NCBI GenBank assembly: GCA_003649445.1
Contig: QMRV01000005.1
Coordinates: forward strand, 6,109 to 70,108
Source of the DNA: Thermoprotei archaeon
GTDB lineage: Archaea > Thermoproteota > Thermoprotei > Thermofilales > B15-G2
Length of the DNA: 64,000 nucleotides
Direction: 5' to 3'
Each line of letters opens with the position of its first letter. Position 1 is the stretch's first letter. Positions 28,504 through 40,380 of this stretch are shown piece by piece. A program made the translations under genes and the position numbers. Below the pieces are notes generated by a model, which did not search any database, was not told the origin of the DNA, and saw only the letters and a program-made list of their open reading frames with translations.

Positions 28504-29628
28504 TCACGATATGGGCTCGTAGACTATTCCTAGTTCTTCTGCGAGCTTATAGGCTCTATTCATTTCCTCTAAGTAGGGTCTGCGGTAAATGTCAGGGTAT
28601 TTTTCTGGATACCGTGCTACAATGTATTCTGGCCTATACTGCTCCATAATATTTACTAGTGCTCTGGGAGTGTTTGCCGCAATCCACTTTAGTATTGGCT
28701 TCGTGCAGCACTCGATGTGGTTTGGTAAGACTAAGTGCCTTATGATCATGTCGCCGCACTCGTGTGCGAACTTGTGGTTGCGTGTAACTATTTCCCAGTA
28801 GTTCTTTACACCAGATAGCCTTTCAGCACACTTGTCGTTTCCGTACTTGAAGTCAGGGAGCCATATGTCTATGACTTCTCTTAAAAGCTTCATTGTTTCT
28901 TCACTACAGTAGAAGTTGCTGTTCCAGAGCTGAGGAACATTGGCTTCGAGGTACAGCAGAGACTCCAGGATTACGTGGAGGTTTGGTGTCGGCTCTCCTC
29001 CCACGTGGTTAATGTTCTTGGCGCCTGTTTTCCTCAATTTTTCCTGCATACGGGCTAACTTAACAGCGTCTACTACTATTCCGGCGTAAGGGTTTTCTTG
29101 AGAAATATCCCAGTTCTGACAGAAAACACACCTGAAGTTGCATGAGCCGTAGAAAATTGTTCCGCTGGGGACTAGAGGTGCTTCTTCACCTACATGGTGA
29201 AACCACGAATGAACGTATACTGTTTTATCTAAGCGACAGAAGCCTTTCTGGCCTTTAAGCCTGTTTACACCACACCTGTGTTCACAGAAACAGCATTTTT
29301 CTAAGAGCTTGTAAGCTATAGCTACTTTAACATGAAGAAAACTTACTTCAGGTTTCTCAATTTTACTTAAGTCCTTTTCCTCTTCTCTTATTGAGGCCCA
29401 CAGTTCGTCAAATACTTTACTTAACTCATCGTGAAGCTTCCAGAGTTCATCAAGAGACATAGACTTTAAGTCTTTTTCACCTGCATCTATGTGCTTACAT
29501 ATAATGAATTTAGCTGGCTTGCGATCCTCCATAACACTTTTGTACCAAGAGAGCCTCTTGCAGACTTCTTCGTAACTCCATACAGTATACGAGTCTGGCC
29601 TAATGAGCCATAAACCTATTCTTTCCAT
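28504..29628 (-). CDS. Radical SAM protein, PflA-related (COG1313-like)
   Basis: This 374-residue enzyme has the radical SAM motif CNFRCVFC near residues 160-167, preceded by a second cysteine set (CCFCEHRCGVNR, then GFCRL) near 112-130. GGEPTPN is the SAM-binding GGE motif. The family is annotated as putative pyruvate-formate-lyase activating enzyme, but no pyruvate formate lyase is in view, so the target is unknown. It is first in an apparent operon with thrB. Confidence 0.85.
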   Translation of the reverse strand: MERIGLWLIRPDSYTVWSYEEVCKRLSWYKSVMEDRKPAKFIICKHIDAGEKDLKSMSLDELWKLHDELSKVFDELWASIREEEKDLSKIEKPEVSFLHVKVAIAYKLLEKCCFCEHRCGVNRLKGQKGFCRLDKTVYVHSWFHHVGEEAPLVPSGTIFYGSCNFRCVFCQNWDISQENPYAGIVVDAVKLARMQEKLRKTGAKNINHVGGEPTPNLHVILESLLYLEANVPQLWNSNFYCSEETMKLLREVIDIWLPDFKYGNDKCAERLSGVKNYWEIVTRNHKFAHECGDMIIRHLVLPNHIECCTKPILKWIAANTPRALVNIMEQYRPEYIVARYPEKYPDIYRRPYLEEMNRAYKLAEELGIVYEPIS

Positions 29629-29757
29629 TCTAAGAATATACTGGCCACGTAGATTTATACTTTAAGCCTACTAAAGCATATAATTGCTTTATGTAGCCGA
29701 AGCAAGCGAAATAGAGAGTTTACCTTTTAAATACTAGAACGTGTAGTGTAGAAAGGT

Positions 29758-30099
29758 ATGACTACGCAGATTTTATCTACATTAGGCTCTTTCTTAGAGT
29801 TTCTTGTAGGCTGGCTAGTAAGCAGTGCAATAATATTTTTAGCTATTAAAATTTATCCAGGAAAACAGAAGAGAGAAAGTTTTGGGGGAGCACTTGCAGT
29901 GGCCCTAGTAGGCTACGTTGTTCAGAAAGCTTTAAGCTTACTTGGAATACCTTTCGCTACACTGCTATCGCTAATAGTGTGGCTTTATATAATTGGGAAA
30001 GTATTTGAAGTAAGTTGGCTCGGAGCAGTAGTTATAGCGATAATAGTATACTTATTAAGCTTAGCTGTAGGGCTTTTAGGAATACCTAGACTAATTTAA
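29758..30099 (+). CDS. Small polytopic membrane protein
   Basis: The 113-residue product has four predicted TM helices separated by short loops; the first loop (KIYPGKQKRESFGG) is basic. It resembles phage-holin-like or superfamily IV-type small membrane proteins found widely in archaea. Function unknown. Single gene. Confidence 0.65.
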   Translation: MTTQILSTLGSFLEFLVGWLVSSAIIFLAIKIYPGKQKRESFGGALAVALVGYVVQKALSLLGIPFATLLSLIVWLYIIGKVFEVSWLGAVVIAIIVYLLSLAVGLLGIPRLI

Positions 30100-30212
30100 A
30101 TGAAATATTATACTATTAGGACTTAATTAAACGCATATACTTAACGAGCTAAGATTTCTGCTAGTGAGTCCATGGTCTTTTATGAGCTATATGTGTATTA
30201 TTAATGAAGCTG

Positions 30213-30683
30213 TTATGAACTACTTTTATGTTCTAAACTATGTTTACTTAGCTCCTCCAGTACTTTTGGATACTTTCTTAGAAGCTCATCTACTAGGTGC
30301 AAATACCTAGCTATTCTAACGGTTTCAGGCTTAATTTCGTATAGCTGTTCGCCATTTACGACGACGTAGTGTTTCCTAGGTAGGCTGTTTCCTACAAGAA
30401 ATACTGCTTCATTTACACTTGCGTGAAGAGTAAAGCAGTGAGGACTTCCCTCAGTTGTAACGACAGTAATGCTTTTTGGTTTAGAGCACTTAATAATAGC
30501 GGCTATTTTTCCATGGTGAACTGCTCCCTCTTTCTCGGGACAAGCTAGTAAAACTATTTTATTTTCTGATATTTTCTTGAAGAGAGCCGAGTTTACTTGG
30601 GGAAGACAAGCTGACGCTATTAATATGTCTGCATTTTTTAAATAAGGTGCTTTAACCCATACACTTAAGAGCCATCGAATCAT
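30213..30683 (-). CDS. Conserved-looking cytosolic protein of unknown function
   Basis: This 156-residue protein has two parallel-sheet-like strand/turn segments (ADILIASACLP, KIVLLACPEKEG followed by HHGKIAAII, SITVVTTEGSPHCF). The pattern suggests a Rossmann-type fold with two cysteines at strand ends, reminiscent of cluster-binding or ferredoxin-linked hydrogenase subunits, but no full motif is present. Not assigned. Confidence 0.5.
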   Translation of the reverse strand: MIRWLLSVWVKAPYLKNADILIASACLPQVNSALFKKISENKIVLLACPEKEGAVHHGKIAAIIKCSKPKSITVVTTEGSPHCFTLHASVNEAVFLVGNSLPRKHYVVVNGEQLYEIKPETVRIARYLHLVDELLRKYPKVLEELSKHSLEHKSSS

Positions 30684-30729
30684 ATGGCTATAGTACTCGA
30701 AAACTATTATTTCTAGTGGATAAATTAGA

Positions 30730-30760
30730 GTTTAACTTATTGTAAAGTTAAACGTTAAAC
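30730..30760. promoter_or_regulatory. Probable TA operator: one inverted and two direct GTTAAAC half sites
   Basis: GTTTAAC at 30730-30736 is the reverse complement of two abutting GTTAAAC copies at 30747-30753 and 30754-30760. The array ends 33 bp before the antitoxin start, covering the promoter. The spacing fits cooperative binding by an AbrB-type antitoxin (inference). Confidence 0.55.
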
Positions 30761-30793
30761 TATTTAACCGAATACTCGGTATAAAGTCCTAGT

Positions 30794-31036
30794 ATGAGGT
30801 ATAGAGTTAAAGTACATAAAAAGGGCATAGTAGTTATTCCCGCTGAAGTCAGGAGAAAATATGGTATAGTTGAGGGAATGTTTCTTGAGCTTATTGAAGA
30901 AGAAGACGGAATTAAGTTAATTAAGTCTCCTTCTCTGGAAGAAGCCTTCGGTATTGACGGCGAGAAAGCACTTGAGGTAGTTAAGTTAATTGAAGAGGAG
31001 AGGAAGAGGGAGAAAAGCCTTGAAGTATGTTATTGA
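30794..31036 (+). CDS. vapB: AbrB/SpoVT-type VapB antitoxin
   Basis: This 80-residue swapped-hairpin DNA-binding protein (VHKKGIVVIPAEVRRKYGIVEG) has an acidic, lysine-rich C-terminal tail that should bind the toxin. It overlaps the true toxin start by about 17 bp. The operator candidate lies directly upstream. Confidence 0.85.
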   Translation: MRYRVKVHKKGIVVIPAEVRRKYGIVEGMFLELIEEEDGIKLIKSPSLEEAFGIDGEKALEVVKLIEEERKREKSLEVCY

Positions 31037-31416
31037 TTCAGGTGTTTTCGCCTTATTTTTTTGCTGGAAGTATGTCGGTTAAGAAGTATTTTAATGAAAT
31101 ATTTAAGGGTTTAGCTAAAGGATATACTCTTGAATTGAATATAGCTGAGTTCATGTATAACTATGCTAAGAAGTTTGGGTGGGAGACTGCTAAAGCTAGA
31201 GCATCTTTAATTAGAAATAGTAGAATCGCTGTACTGACATTAGATGAAAACTTAACAGAAAAAGCTGCTAAATTTAAATTAAAGTATAGAAATTTACTCT
31301 CACTGGTAGACTGCTATACTGCAGCACTAGCTGAAGTTGTTAAGGGAACTATATTAACTACTGACGAAAATTTAGCTTCTATAAAAGAAGTTAAAGCAGT
31401 ATTATTCAAGGTTTGA
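31020..31416 (+). pseudogene. vapC: VapC PIN toxin frameshifted at a T7 run
   Basis: From TTG 31020 the frame encodes a proper PIN start, KYVIDSGVFALFF, with the first catalytic aspartate. Seven Ts at 31056-31062 then shift it; with six Ts the protein continues AGSMSVKKYFNEIF to the normal end with LVDCYTAALAE and LTTDENLAS. An ATG at 31027 in the second frame exists but lacks the catalytic aspartate. The lesion could be slippage-suppressible, a sequencing error or a true mutation. Confidence 0.82.
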
Positions 31417-31505
31417 GAAAGAAAGTATCAACTAAATATAGGCAGTAAGCTTCATTAGATACTTATGAGAAGAGAGTAATCATAGGAGTAGAAAATAGTT
31501 TATAG

Positions 31506-32396
31506 TTATCTTTTTACTATAAATACTTTGAATCCCCTTTGATATGTTCCATCAAAGTTGTCTCACCAAGCGCTGCCAGGCTTTCTGTATAAGTAGCTTA
31601 CTTGAAATGCAGGGTTAAACAGGTCTTCCCAGAAGACAAGAAAATCTGCTTCGATTTCTTCGCTCAATACTTCAACATAAATTTAAACACGCCGTCAGGG
31701 TCGTGCCATTCAAATATTCAGTCCTTTTTCCCTAAAGTAGGATTAAGCACTATTACGATAGGAGAGTCGAAGGGTCGTCTGGTTCCATGGAACCCAGCTA
31801 GTTGAAATAGTATAAGAATCTGACATAATTACTACTGCAGAGCTATAGCGTATTTTCCGGAAGAATAGTCGAAGCACACCCGATGGAATTTTCCTCAGCT
31901 GTGTCACCGTTAGTATCAGCTAAAAGTACAATTTTCTTAAGAGGCTTTCTCTGGCTACATGTTTTCAGTACAGAGCCGGCTATCGGGAAAGAAGTTTCAA
32001 CAGAACCTGAAGCAAGCTTAACGAAATATTTCTCAGACTCACTTACATTCTCCGCTATTTCATGCAGAAGAATATTCTATAAAACTATTTTTCTCGCTTC
32101 TTTTGGCTTTGGCTTAAAGATTCCTTTCTCAAATAAGAGTACTCTGCCTTCAAAGTCGGTAACATATATTCCAGTCACAACTATCTCTCTGTTTTCAAGA
32201 TTTCTGGCATAAATGATAAGGCTTCCGCTTTCTCCTACTTTAACTCCCTCTATCTCTGCTTTTCCACATAATTCTTCTATAGGAAGATAGCCTCGCTTTC
32301 TTGTCTCTATCCAGGAATAAAATATTGTTGCAGATAAAACAGCTATAAGTAAGAGTACTACTATAGCTATTATTGAAGTAGCCCCCTTTCTTTCAC
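31506..32396 (-). pseudogene. Decayed pilin-like / type IV pilin-signal surface protein
   Basis: Starting at GTG 32396, the expected class III signal (KERGATSIIAIVVLLLIAVLSA) needs one extra G in the G5 run (plus-strand C run 32382-32386). The frame then runs through FYSW, GVKVGESGSLIIYARNLEN and VTGIYVTDFEGRVLLFE to TAG at 32077-32079. It continues in frame to 31843. Further pieces to 31506 (IFEWHDPDGVFKF, VEVLSEEIEADFLVFWEDLF, DNFDGTYQRGFKVFIVKR) are broken by two TGAs and one shift. Two of these stops would restore plausible tryptophans. It may be one gene or two adjacent ones. Confidence 0.7.
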
Positions 32397-32527
32397 TTGT
32401 TGAGAAATCAGTTTACAGTATATAAGTTTATTGAACATAAATAAAAACTATTACTAGTTTTCAGTAACAGCTTACTACCTATTAAAGTAAAGTACTTTAA
32501 TTTAATGCGCAAACTTTTTCCTAGCCA

Positions 32528-33271
32528 CTATGTAGGTTTAGCTAATCGATATACTTTAAAAATATAGGCAGGATTATTTGCTTTATAAAAGCTTAAAGCT
32601 GCTCTGTCGGCCGAAGTCGCTTTAAGGCGTCTAAGTACTCGCACTACAGTGAGATACCTTCCCCCTATATCTTTAGCTAGCGAAGCCGCTTCAAGAAGTA
32701 GTCTAGTCCCTATACGCTTTCTCCAGTACTCTCTACATACGTGTACTCCGAAGTCTATGTTGAAGTTGTATTTGTTTAGCATAGCTATTCCAACAGACTT
32801 ATTTCCTACCCAAGCAGACAGTACTAAGTGAAGATCTTTTCTAGGCTTAACAGAAAATCTCCAGCTTCTCTTAGTGACTTCTTCTACTACTTTTATTGCC
32901 TCTGAGTAATCTAGTATCCTTATATCTACACGCCGACATGCGTCAAGAAAATTTAGCTTACTTAAGTCCCATACGAAGAAGAATGAGCACGCGTCTACCG
33001 CTAAACACAAGTTTTCTTCGGTTAGCAGTAGTAAATCGGAGTCTCTGCGTTTAGCGTAATTAGCCCACTTTTCGATAAGCTTAGTTGCATCGCGCTTAGA
33101 GTATATGAAGAGGCCTCCTGAAGATCTTTTAGCTTTAGGCCACTCTGCAGCCACTATAAATGCTTCTTTAGTGCTGTAAAGTACTTCTATTTTGCCTACA
33201 GTCTTATTCCAAAAAGTTCTCAAAACATACGAATACTTAAGCCAGTTTTTAAACCAGTCTGCGTCTATCAC
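32528..33271 (-). CDS. GNAT-family acetyltransferase-like protein
   Basis: The C-terminal half of this 247-residue protein carries the GNAT acetyl-CoA motif (RKRIGTRLLLEAASLAKDIG) and the ALSFYKANN motif. The N-terminal 100 residues resemble a degenerate GNAT or ligand-binding half. The substrate is unknown. It has no close partner; the phosphodiesterase is divergent. Confidence 0.72.
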   Translation of the reverse strand: MIDADWFKNWLKYSYVLRTFWNKTVGKIEVLYSTKEAFIVAAEWPKAKRSSGGLFIYSKRDATKLIEKWANYAKRRDSDLLLLTEENLCLAVDACSFFFVWDLSKLNFLDACRRVDIRILDYSEAIKVVEEVTKRSWRFSVKPRKDLHLVLSAWVGNKSVGIAMLNKYNFNIDFGVHVCREYWRKRIGTRLLLEAASLAKDIGGRYLTVVRVLRRLKATSADRAALSFYKANNPAYIFKVYRLAKPT

Positions 33272-33418
33272 TGCATTATACCTATTGGGCTTCGATTTAA
33301 ATAAATCAAGCTACGCTAGCTGGTACTCTTGAAGCTTAGTAAAATTCTCGACGAATTTAGATTAGTCAGATAAAGTGTTTTTGCATACTGTTTTATTTGT
33401 GTACTAGAATGTTTTTCT

Positions 33419-35615
<2,197 letters not shown>

Positions 35616-35709
35616 AAATTCATCCACTTAATCCTGTCAGCACATAAATAAAAGCTTTAAGCACTTAATATAGTAAGAAATTTATGTAAGAAAAAGTAAG
35701 ACTATTTTG

Positions 35710-35975
35710 ATGGAAATAACTTACCTAGAGGAGCTATTTAAGGTCAAAGTGAGCTCAAAAGGACAAATAGTTATTCCTAAACCAGTTAGAGAGGCTTACG
35801 GCTTCAAAGAAGGTGAAGAAATACTACTAATTCCTCTAAAAGATGGAGTTCTCTTAAAACGTCCAAAGAAGGCTAAAGGCTGAGAGGTCTACTCAAACAA
35901 CTTGACGTTGATGTGTCTGAGTGTGAGAAAATACTAGCAGAGGCGAAGCAAAGCCTATTTAAGGGATCTTTATGA
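35710..35975 (+). pseudogene. vapB: AbrB-type VapB antitoxin with one frameshift
   Basis: ATG 35710 opens a 57-residue frame with the full swapped-hairpin domain (FKVKVSSKGQIVIPKPVREA). It stops at TGA 35881-35883 just after the domain. Shifting by one base near 35879 (GG where GGG is expected) gives a proper toxin-binding tail, LRGLLKQLDVDVSECEKILA, ending at TGA 35973-35975 over the toxin start. The truncated form could still bind DNA but not toxin. Confidence 0.78.
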
Positions 35976-36362
35976 AAAGTATATGTAGTCGACGCAGTTA
36001 CTTTTCTATACTATCTTTTAGACAAACTTCCCTCAAAAGCAGATAAAGCTTTTAGAGAAGTGGGAAACGGAGAAGCAGTCATATATCTGCCTGCAATTGC
36101 TGCAGCTGAACTCTACTATTTATTTGAGAAAAAGGGCTGGCTGAATTACTGGAATATGCTTAAAAATAAGATGTCGGAGTACACTACTTTTAAATATTAT
36201 CCATTTAACGAAAAAATACTGAAAAACTTTCAGAAAACTAAAGCAAAAGAATTACACGATAAAATAATAATATTGACGGCAAAAGTACTTAAGGCAAATG
36301 CTTTAATAACTAAGGATAAAGAACTCATGCAGTTAAAGGAAGTAAACATAATATGGAAGTAG
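35972..36362 (+). pseudogene. vapC: VapC PIN toxin frameshifted at its start codon
   Basis: The expected start is MKVYVVDAVTFLYYLLDK, carrying the first catalytic aspartate. The sequence has ATG followed by four As (35975-35978) where three would keep the frame, so the ATG reads into a wrong frame. Downstream the PIN frame is intact through LPAIAAAELYYLFE and LHDKIIILTAKVLKANALIT-KD to the end. No other start precedes the aspartate. Confidence 0.78.
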
Positions 36363-36446
36363 TTAAGTGTAGTGGATTTTGTTAACTAGACTGACAAGAA
36401 TCTAGTCTAACTGAAAGTGCTATATTGACTTAAAAATAATATATAC

Positions 36447-37568
36447 GTGGATACTAGGCAGCGTTTCATAAATATATGTCACTTTAAGAGTGTTGATAGG
36501 CCTCCTAGATGGGAAGCAACAATGGGTTTTATGCCGCAGACTATCGAGAGATGGAGGAAAGAAGGCTTGTCTCCTCATGTTAAGACTCATCGTGATGTAG
36601 AAGAGTACTTTGGAATGGAGCCTAGAGTTTTCTTGCCTGTAAATAGTGGTTTCACGAGACCTCCCTTTGATCCACCTTTTAAGAGAGAAGTACTATGGGA
36701 GAGCGGCGAGGTAGTAGTCTTTAGAGAAGAGAGCGGCATAATATGTAAAGCCTACAAGAAGCCTCATGAGACAGCTACTCCTGGAGTAATGTGGGTTGAG
36801 CACCCAGTTAAGACCAGGGAGGGCTGGGAGAAAATTAAGTGGAGACTAGACCCCGACAACAGGAAGTGGCCGGACTGGAAGAATCTTCGCGAAAAGTACG
36901 ATAATTTCCCTTATCCGCTTGCTCTAACTATTTGCGGTGCATTCGGTTTTCCGCGGTGTCTTCTCGGAGATAAGAGACTTCTCTTAATGTACTATAGGGA
37001 CCCGAGATTTGTTCACGAGATACTTGAACACTGGCTTGAACTCTACAAGAAGATCTGTAGCACAGTTATCCGTAATGTTCGAGTAGACTACATACTAATA
37101 TGGGAAGACATGGCTTGGAAAAAGGGTCCTTTGGTCTCGCCTAGAATTTTCAAGGAATTCATAAGCCCGTACTACGAGGAGCTAATAAGTCACGTGAAGA
37201 AGCTCGGAGTTGATATAATAATGGTTGACTCAGACGGCAATCTCGAGTCTGTATTAGGCTTGTTTATTGAGGCCGGAGTTAATGCCATGATGCCTTTTGA
37301 AATAGCTGCGGGCATGGATCCGCTTAAAATAAGAAGAGAATATGGCGACGCATTAGCGATAATGGGTGGGATAGATAAGAGAGTACTCGCTGAATTAAAG
37401 AAAGCTATTGAGCGTGAAGTTTTATCTAAAGTACCGAAGCTTGTAGAAGAGGGAGGCTACATACCATTTGTAGATCACAACGTACCTCCTAATGTGAGCC
37501 TAGATAACATGAAATACTATATATCGTTAGTAAGAAGCATTACTGAACGAAACCTGCAGTCAGATTAA
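36447..37568 (+). CDS. Uroporphyrinogen decarboxylase-like (MtaA/CmuA-type) protein
   Basis: This 373-residue TIM barrel of the UroD family begins DTRQRFINICHFKSVDRPP, typical of the methyltransferase branch rather than HemE. It ends with the PFVDHNVPPNVSLDNMKYY motif common to this branch. Such proteins move methyl groups between methylated compounds, corrinoid proteins and thiol acceptors. No corrinoid protein is adjacent, so the substrate is open. A second family member lies at 53.7 kb. Initiation is at GTG. Confidence 0.82.
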   Translation: MDTRQRFINICHFKSVDRPPRWEATMGFMPQTIERWRKEGLSPHVKTHRDVEEYFGMEPRVFLPVNSGFTRPPFDPPFKREVLWESGEVVVFREESGIICKAYKKPHETATPGVMWVEHPVKTREGWEKIKWRLDPDNRKWPDWKNLREKYDNFPYPLALTICGAFGFPRCLLGDKRLLLMYYRDPRFVHEILEHWLELYKKICSTVIRNVRVDYILIWEDMAWKKGPLVSPRIFKEFISPYYEELISHVKKLGVDIIMVDSDGNLESVLGLFIEAGVNAMMPFEIAAGMDPLKIRREYGDALAIMGGIDKRVLAELKKAIEREVLSKVPKLVEEGGYIPFVDHNVPPNVSLDNMKYYISLVRSITERNLQSD

Positions 37569-37638
37569 GTTTAAATAGCGTTTAGAGCGCCTATAAGGAG
37601 TTTAATAAATTTCAAAATTAAATTCGCATGTAGAGAAA

Positions 37639-37694
37639 TCAGCCCACGGTAATTAGTTCATCCCTCTGGGTCAATGGGGGGCAAGTCTCATCAC
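37639..37694 (-). ncRNA. C/D box sRNA candidate
   Basis: On the minus strand the order is C box GTGATGA (37694-37688), a 13-nt guide, D' TTGA (37674-37671), an 8-nt spacer, C' GATGAA (37662-37657), a 14-nt guide and D box CTGA (37642-37639). Total length is 56 nt, as in archaeal 2'-O-methylation guides. D' deviates by one base. Targets not assigned. It lies between two convergent genes. Confidence 0.65.
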
Positions 37695-37725
37695 TTATGT
37701 ACCTTACTTTTCTCGCTATATAAGT

Positions 37726-40182
37726 TTAATCTAGTCTCCAGTACTTATTGTAGAATCCCGCTTTAATAAATCCTTTCCAAGATACTCCTGCTTCTCTTGG
37801 ATCGTAGATTACGTAGTCTGGTAGCATCATTAAGTCTATTTTCTTTAAAGCACTTAGTGCCTCGGGTGTAGTGCCGCCTACTATGAGCACATATTTAGCT
37901 GAGTTCAGGGGATTGGGGTAGACTGTAATTAAGCCGAGGTCTCCTGAAAGTTCTTCATTTTTATAAACTATAGAGTCTTTTTTGAAGTGTATTGGAATAT
38001 ACTCGTTTATCTTAGATATGATTTCATTTGATTCGTGGTTACCTAGTAGAATCAAGTTATATTTGCAGACTTTATCTAAGTCTACTTCCTTGTCACGTAT
38101 TACTTTAGCTCTACCATTAGCGTAAGCAAACCACCATTTCTGTATGCAAAGAGCTGCTTCTCTATTTACTTCTTCTTGACTTAAAGTTCCGTAGACTAGA
38201 ACAAAGGGTTTGTTAAAAACGTCGGCTATTGGTCCTGATAGCCCAGGCTTTTTAGCTAGTTTTCTTTCCTCTACTTCTGTCAAGTATTTAAAGTTGTTTT
38301 CATTTATGTTTTCTATCCAGTATCCTTTGCTAGTTTTGACTAATGCTTTGCTACCAGCTATTTTTATTGTAATCTGGCTAGGTGCTTTCGGCAATACTAT
38401 CTTCTCGCTGTTTACTTGTAGTATTATTTTTCTTTTATGTGAGAGTAATTCATTTTCATAGAGGTCTTCTAAGTGAATAATTAGTTTTGCTATGTTTACT
38501 GTTTTAATTAATATTTTATTTTGTTCAGGATCTACTTCAGCGTATAGTTTCGCTAGTTCTCTTTCTTTTTGTAGTTCTTTTATTTCGATCCAGTAGGCTT
38601 TATTGAATCTAATGGTATCTGTTACATAGACTATTTTGCTCGGTGTTTTTATGAGCATATGTGCTTGAAAGAATTTTTCAAGTGTAGGTCTATCTATACA
38701 CTCTAGTCCCCAGTAGGGTCCTCTTTCGCTCCAAGTGTGTCCTTTACCTGGTATTTCTTCGTATACTACTTGGTAGCCTAGCTTTCTTAAGAGGCTGTAC
38801 ATTTTGCGTGAAGCTTCTACGGGGACTATTTTGTCTTCAGAGCCGTGTGAAATAAATACTGGGAGATTTAACGCGTTTTCAATAAAGTTTACCGGATTGT
38901 ATGATTCGTATAGCTTTCTGAAGGCTCCCGGTATCTTGTCTATGTACCTGATTTCGCCGCTACTCGATAAGGGTGCTATAGCAGCAAATAGGTGGGGGTA
39001 GCGTAGTCCTATAAGCCATGTTCCGTAACCTCCCATACTGTGTCCAGTTAAGTACACTTGCTTGCTGCTCACCGAGTACTTTTTCTTAACTTCTCTCAGT
39101 ACTTCAAATACGTCGACTGAGCCTATTTCCCTGTAAGGTATTTCTCCTCTAGCTGATGGAGCGACTATGATACACCATTCTCTTTCAGCGTAGGCTGAAA
39201 CATACCAGCTACCTTTAAAGCCATGGAGACCTATTATCAGGGGATATTTTCTTTCACTAGAATATGACTCTGGCAAGTATACTCCATATGGCTGGACCGA
39301 CTTATCTACTTCAGAGAGATAAGTATCTAAGAACCACTCGTTTTTACCGCGGAACCTTAGTTTAAGCTCAAGAATGCTTTCTTCTCCTTGAGCTTCTACT
39401 GAAAGCTTAAGTAATCTATTTTGGTCGCTGGCTGTGATTTTTCTTCGAGAAACAAGCTTAAATGGAATAACTGTAATTTCGCCCGGCCCTGCTGTATCGC
39501 TTCCCTCGCTTTCATAGAATAAGTCGTCTTCAATTACTCTAACTTTAACATACAGTTCGCTATCACTTAAATTGAGTACTGGTACAGAGGCCCAAGAGTC
39601 TACTTCACGGCCTTCAGGAAGATCGGGAAGTACTGCTCTGTACTTATTGACATAGATTTTTCCGCGTGGAACAACATACTTAAGTGAAAATCCCCATCGG
39701 CCTGCCAGCCTAAAGACTTTAACCAGTACTCGGTTAACGCCTTTAGTTAATTTAACAGGGAAGAAGTCTTGTCCCACATTATGTTTTCTAGCGACTTTAA
39801 CTACGTGAACTAACTTGCCGTTTACCCATACTTTAGCGTAGTCTTCGCTTCCGAAGAGAAATACTGCTGTGCAGTCTCTGTCTACATGAAGCTCTGTATA
39901 AGCATAAGCTACTCCGTTCTTAAGCTGCCAGTAGTCTACAAAAGTTTCGCCGTAAGCTTTAATGAAGTCTACGTAGCCGTTTTCATCGGCACTCCACTCT
40001 CTCCAAACAGCTTCTCCAAGCGGACTAGAGTGCTTTAGGCCCGGGTAAGGCTTAATAGATTCTTCTCCGCCGTGCTCGTGCAGATAGTCTACTTCAAAAG
40101 ACTCTAATCCATCTCTAAGCAAAGTAGACCTAGGAAAAGGACCGCATATAAGCCATTTCCTTAAAGACAACTCGTCTTTCAC
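37726..40182 (-). CDS. Large alpha/beta-hydrolase (prolyl-oligopeptidase/PHB-depolymerase-like esterase)
   Basis: This 818-residue protein has an N-terminal galactose-binding-like beta region (about 1-180, with FLFGSEDYAKVWVNGKLV) and an alpha/beta-hydrolase core from about 285. The triad is GHSMGGYG (Ser382), GSEDKIVP (Asp) and GKGHTWS (His). The C-terminal 280 residues are not recognised. Relatives include feruloyl and acetyl-xylan esterases and peptidases. No signal peptide is seen. Position in a block with GH3, GH4 relic and FGGY kinase suggests a role in biomass or oligosaccharide breakdown (inference). Confidence 0.8.
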   Translation of the reverse strand: MKDELSLRKWLICGPFPRSTLLRDGLESFEVDYLHEHGGEESIKPYPGLKHSSPLGEAVWREWSADENGYVDFIKAYGETFVDYWQLKNGVAYAYTELHVDRDCTAVFLFGSEDYAKVWVNGKLVHVVKVARKHNVGQDFFPVKLTKGVNRVLVKVFRLAGRWGFSLKYVVPRGKIYVNKYRAVLPDLPEGREVDSWASVPVLNLSDSELYVKVRVIEDDLFYESEGSDTAGPGEITVIPFKLVSRRKITASDQNRLLKLSVEAQGEESILELKLRFRGKNEWFLDTYLSEVDKSVQPYGVYLPESYSSERKYPLIIGLHGFKGSWYVSAYAEREWCIIVAPSARGEIPYREIGSVDVFEVLREVKKKYSVSSKQVYLTGHSMGGYGTWLIGLRYPHLFAAIAPLSSSGEIRYIDKIPGAFRKLYESYNPVNFIENALNLPVFISHGSEDKIVPVEASRKMYSLLRKLGYQVVYEEIPGKGHTWSERGPYWGLECIDRPTLEKFFQAHMLIKTPSKIVYVTDTIRFNKAYWIEIKELQKERELAKLYAEVDPEQNKILIKTVNIAKLIIHLEDLYENELLSHKRKIILQVNSEKIVLPKAPSQITIKIAGSKALVKTSKGYWIENINENNFKYLTEVEERKLAKKPGLSGPIADVFNKPFVLVYGTLSQEEVNREAALCIQKWWFAYANGRAKVIRDKEVDLDKVCKYNLILLGNHESNEIISKINEYIPIHFKKDSIVYKNEELSGDLGLITVYPNPLNSAKYVLIVGGTTPEALSALKKIDLMMLPDYVIYDPREAGVSWKGFIKAGFYNKYWRLD

Positions 40183-40380
40183 CCTCCCTCAAAAAACCTC
40201 GATATAACCCTATATAACACTTATGGAACGAGCTTAATGTAAGTAAAGCTTACACATGTAATTAGTAATCATTAAACTACATGCAGGGATGCTAAATAGC
40301 TACTACGATGCTTAAAATAGTAGACTTAAGAAGAGATTATCAAATATGGTGAAAAATTATTGATACAATTTTCGGAGAGT

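Noticed and set aside
31602..32212. Two plus-strand frames at 31.6-31.8 and 31.9-32.2 kb
   Set aside because: The minus strand encodes coherent pilin-like sequence with a class III signal; the plus frames are low-complexity Ser/Phe-rich shadows.
36385..36415. Inverted repeat TAGACT...AGTCTA before the UroD-like gene
   Set aside because: Only 6-bp arms with a 10-bp loop, expected by chance at this base composition.
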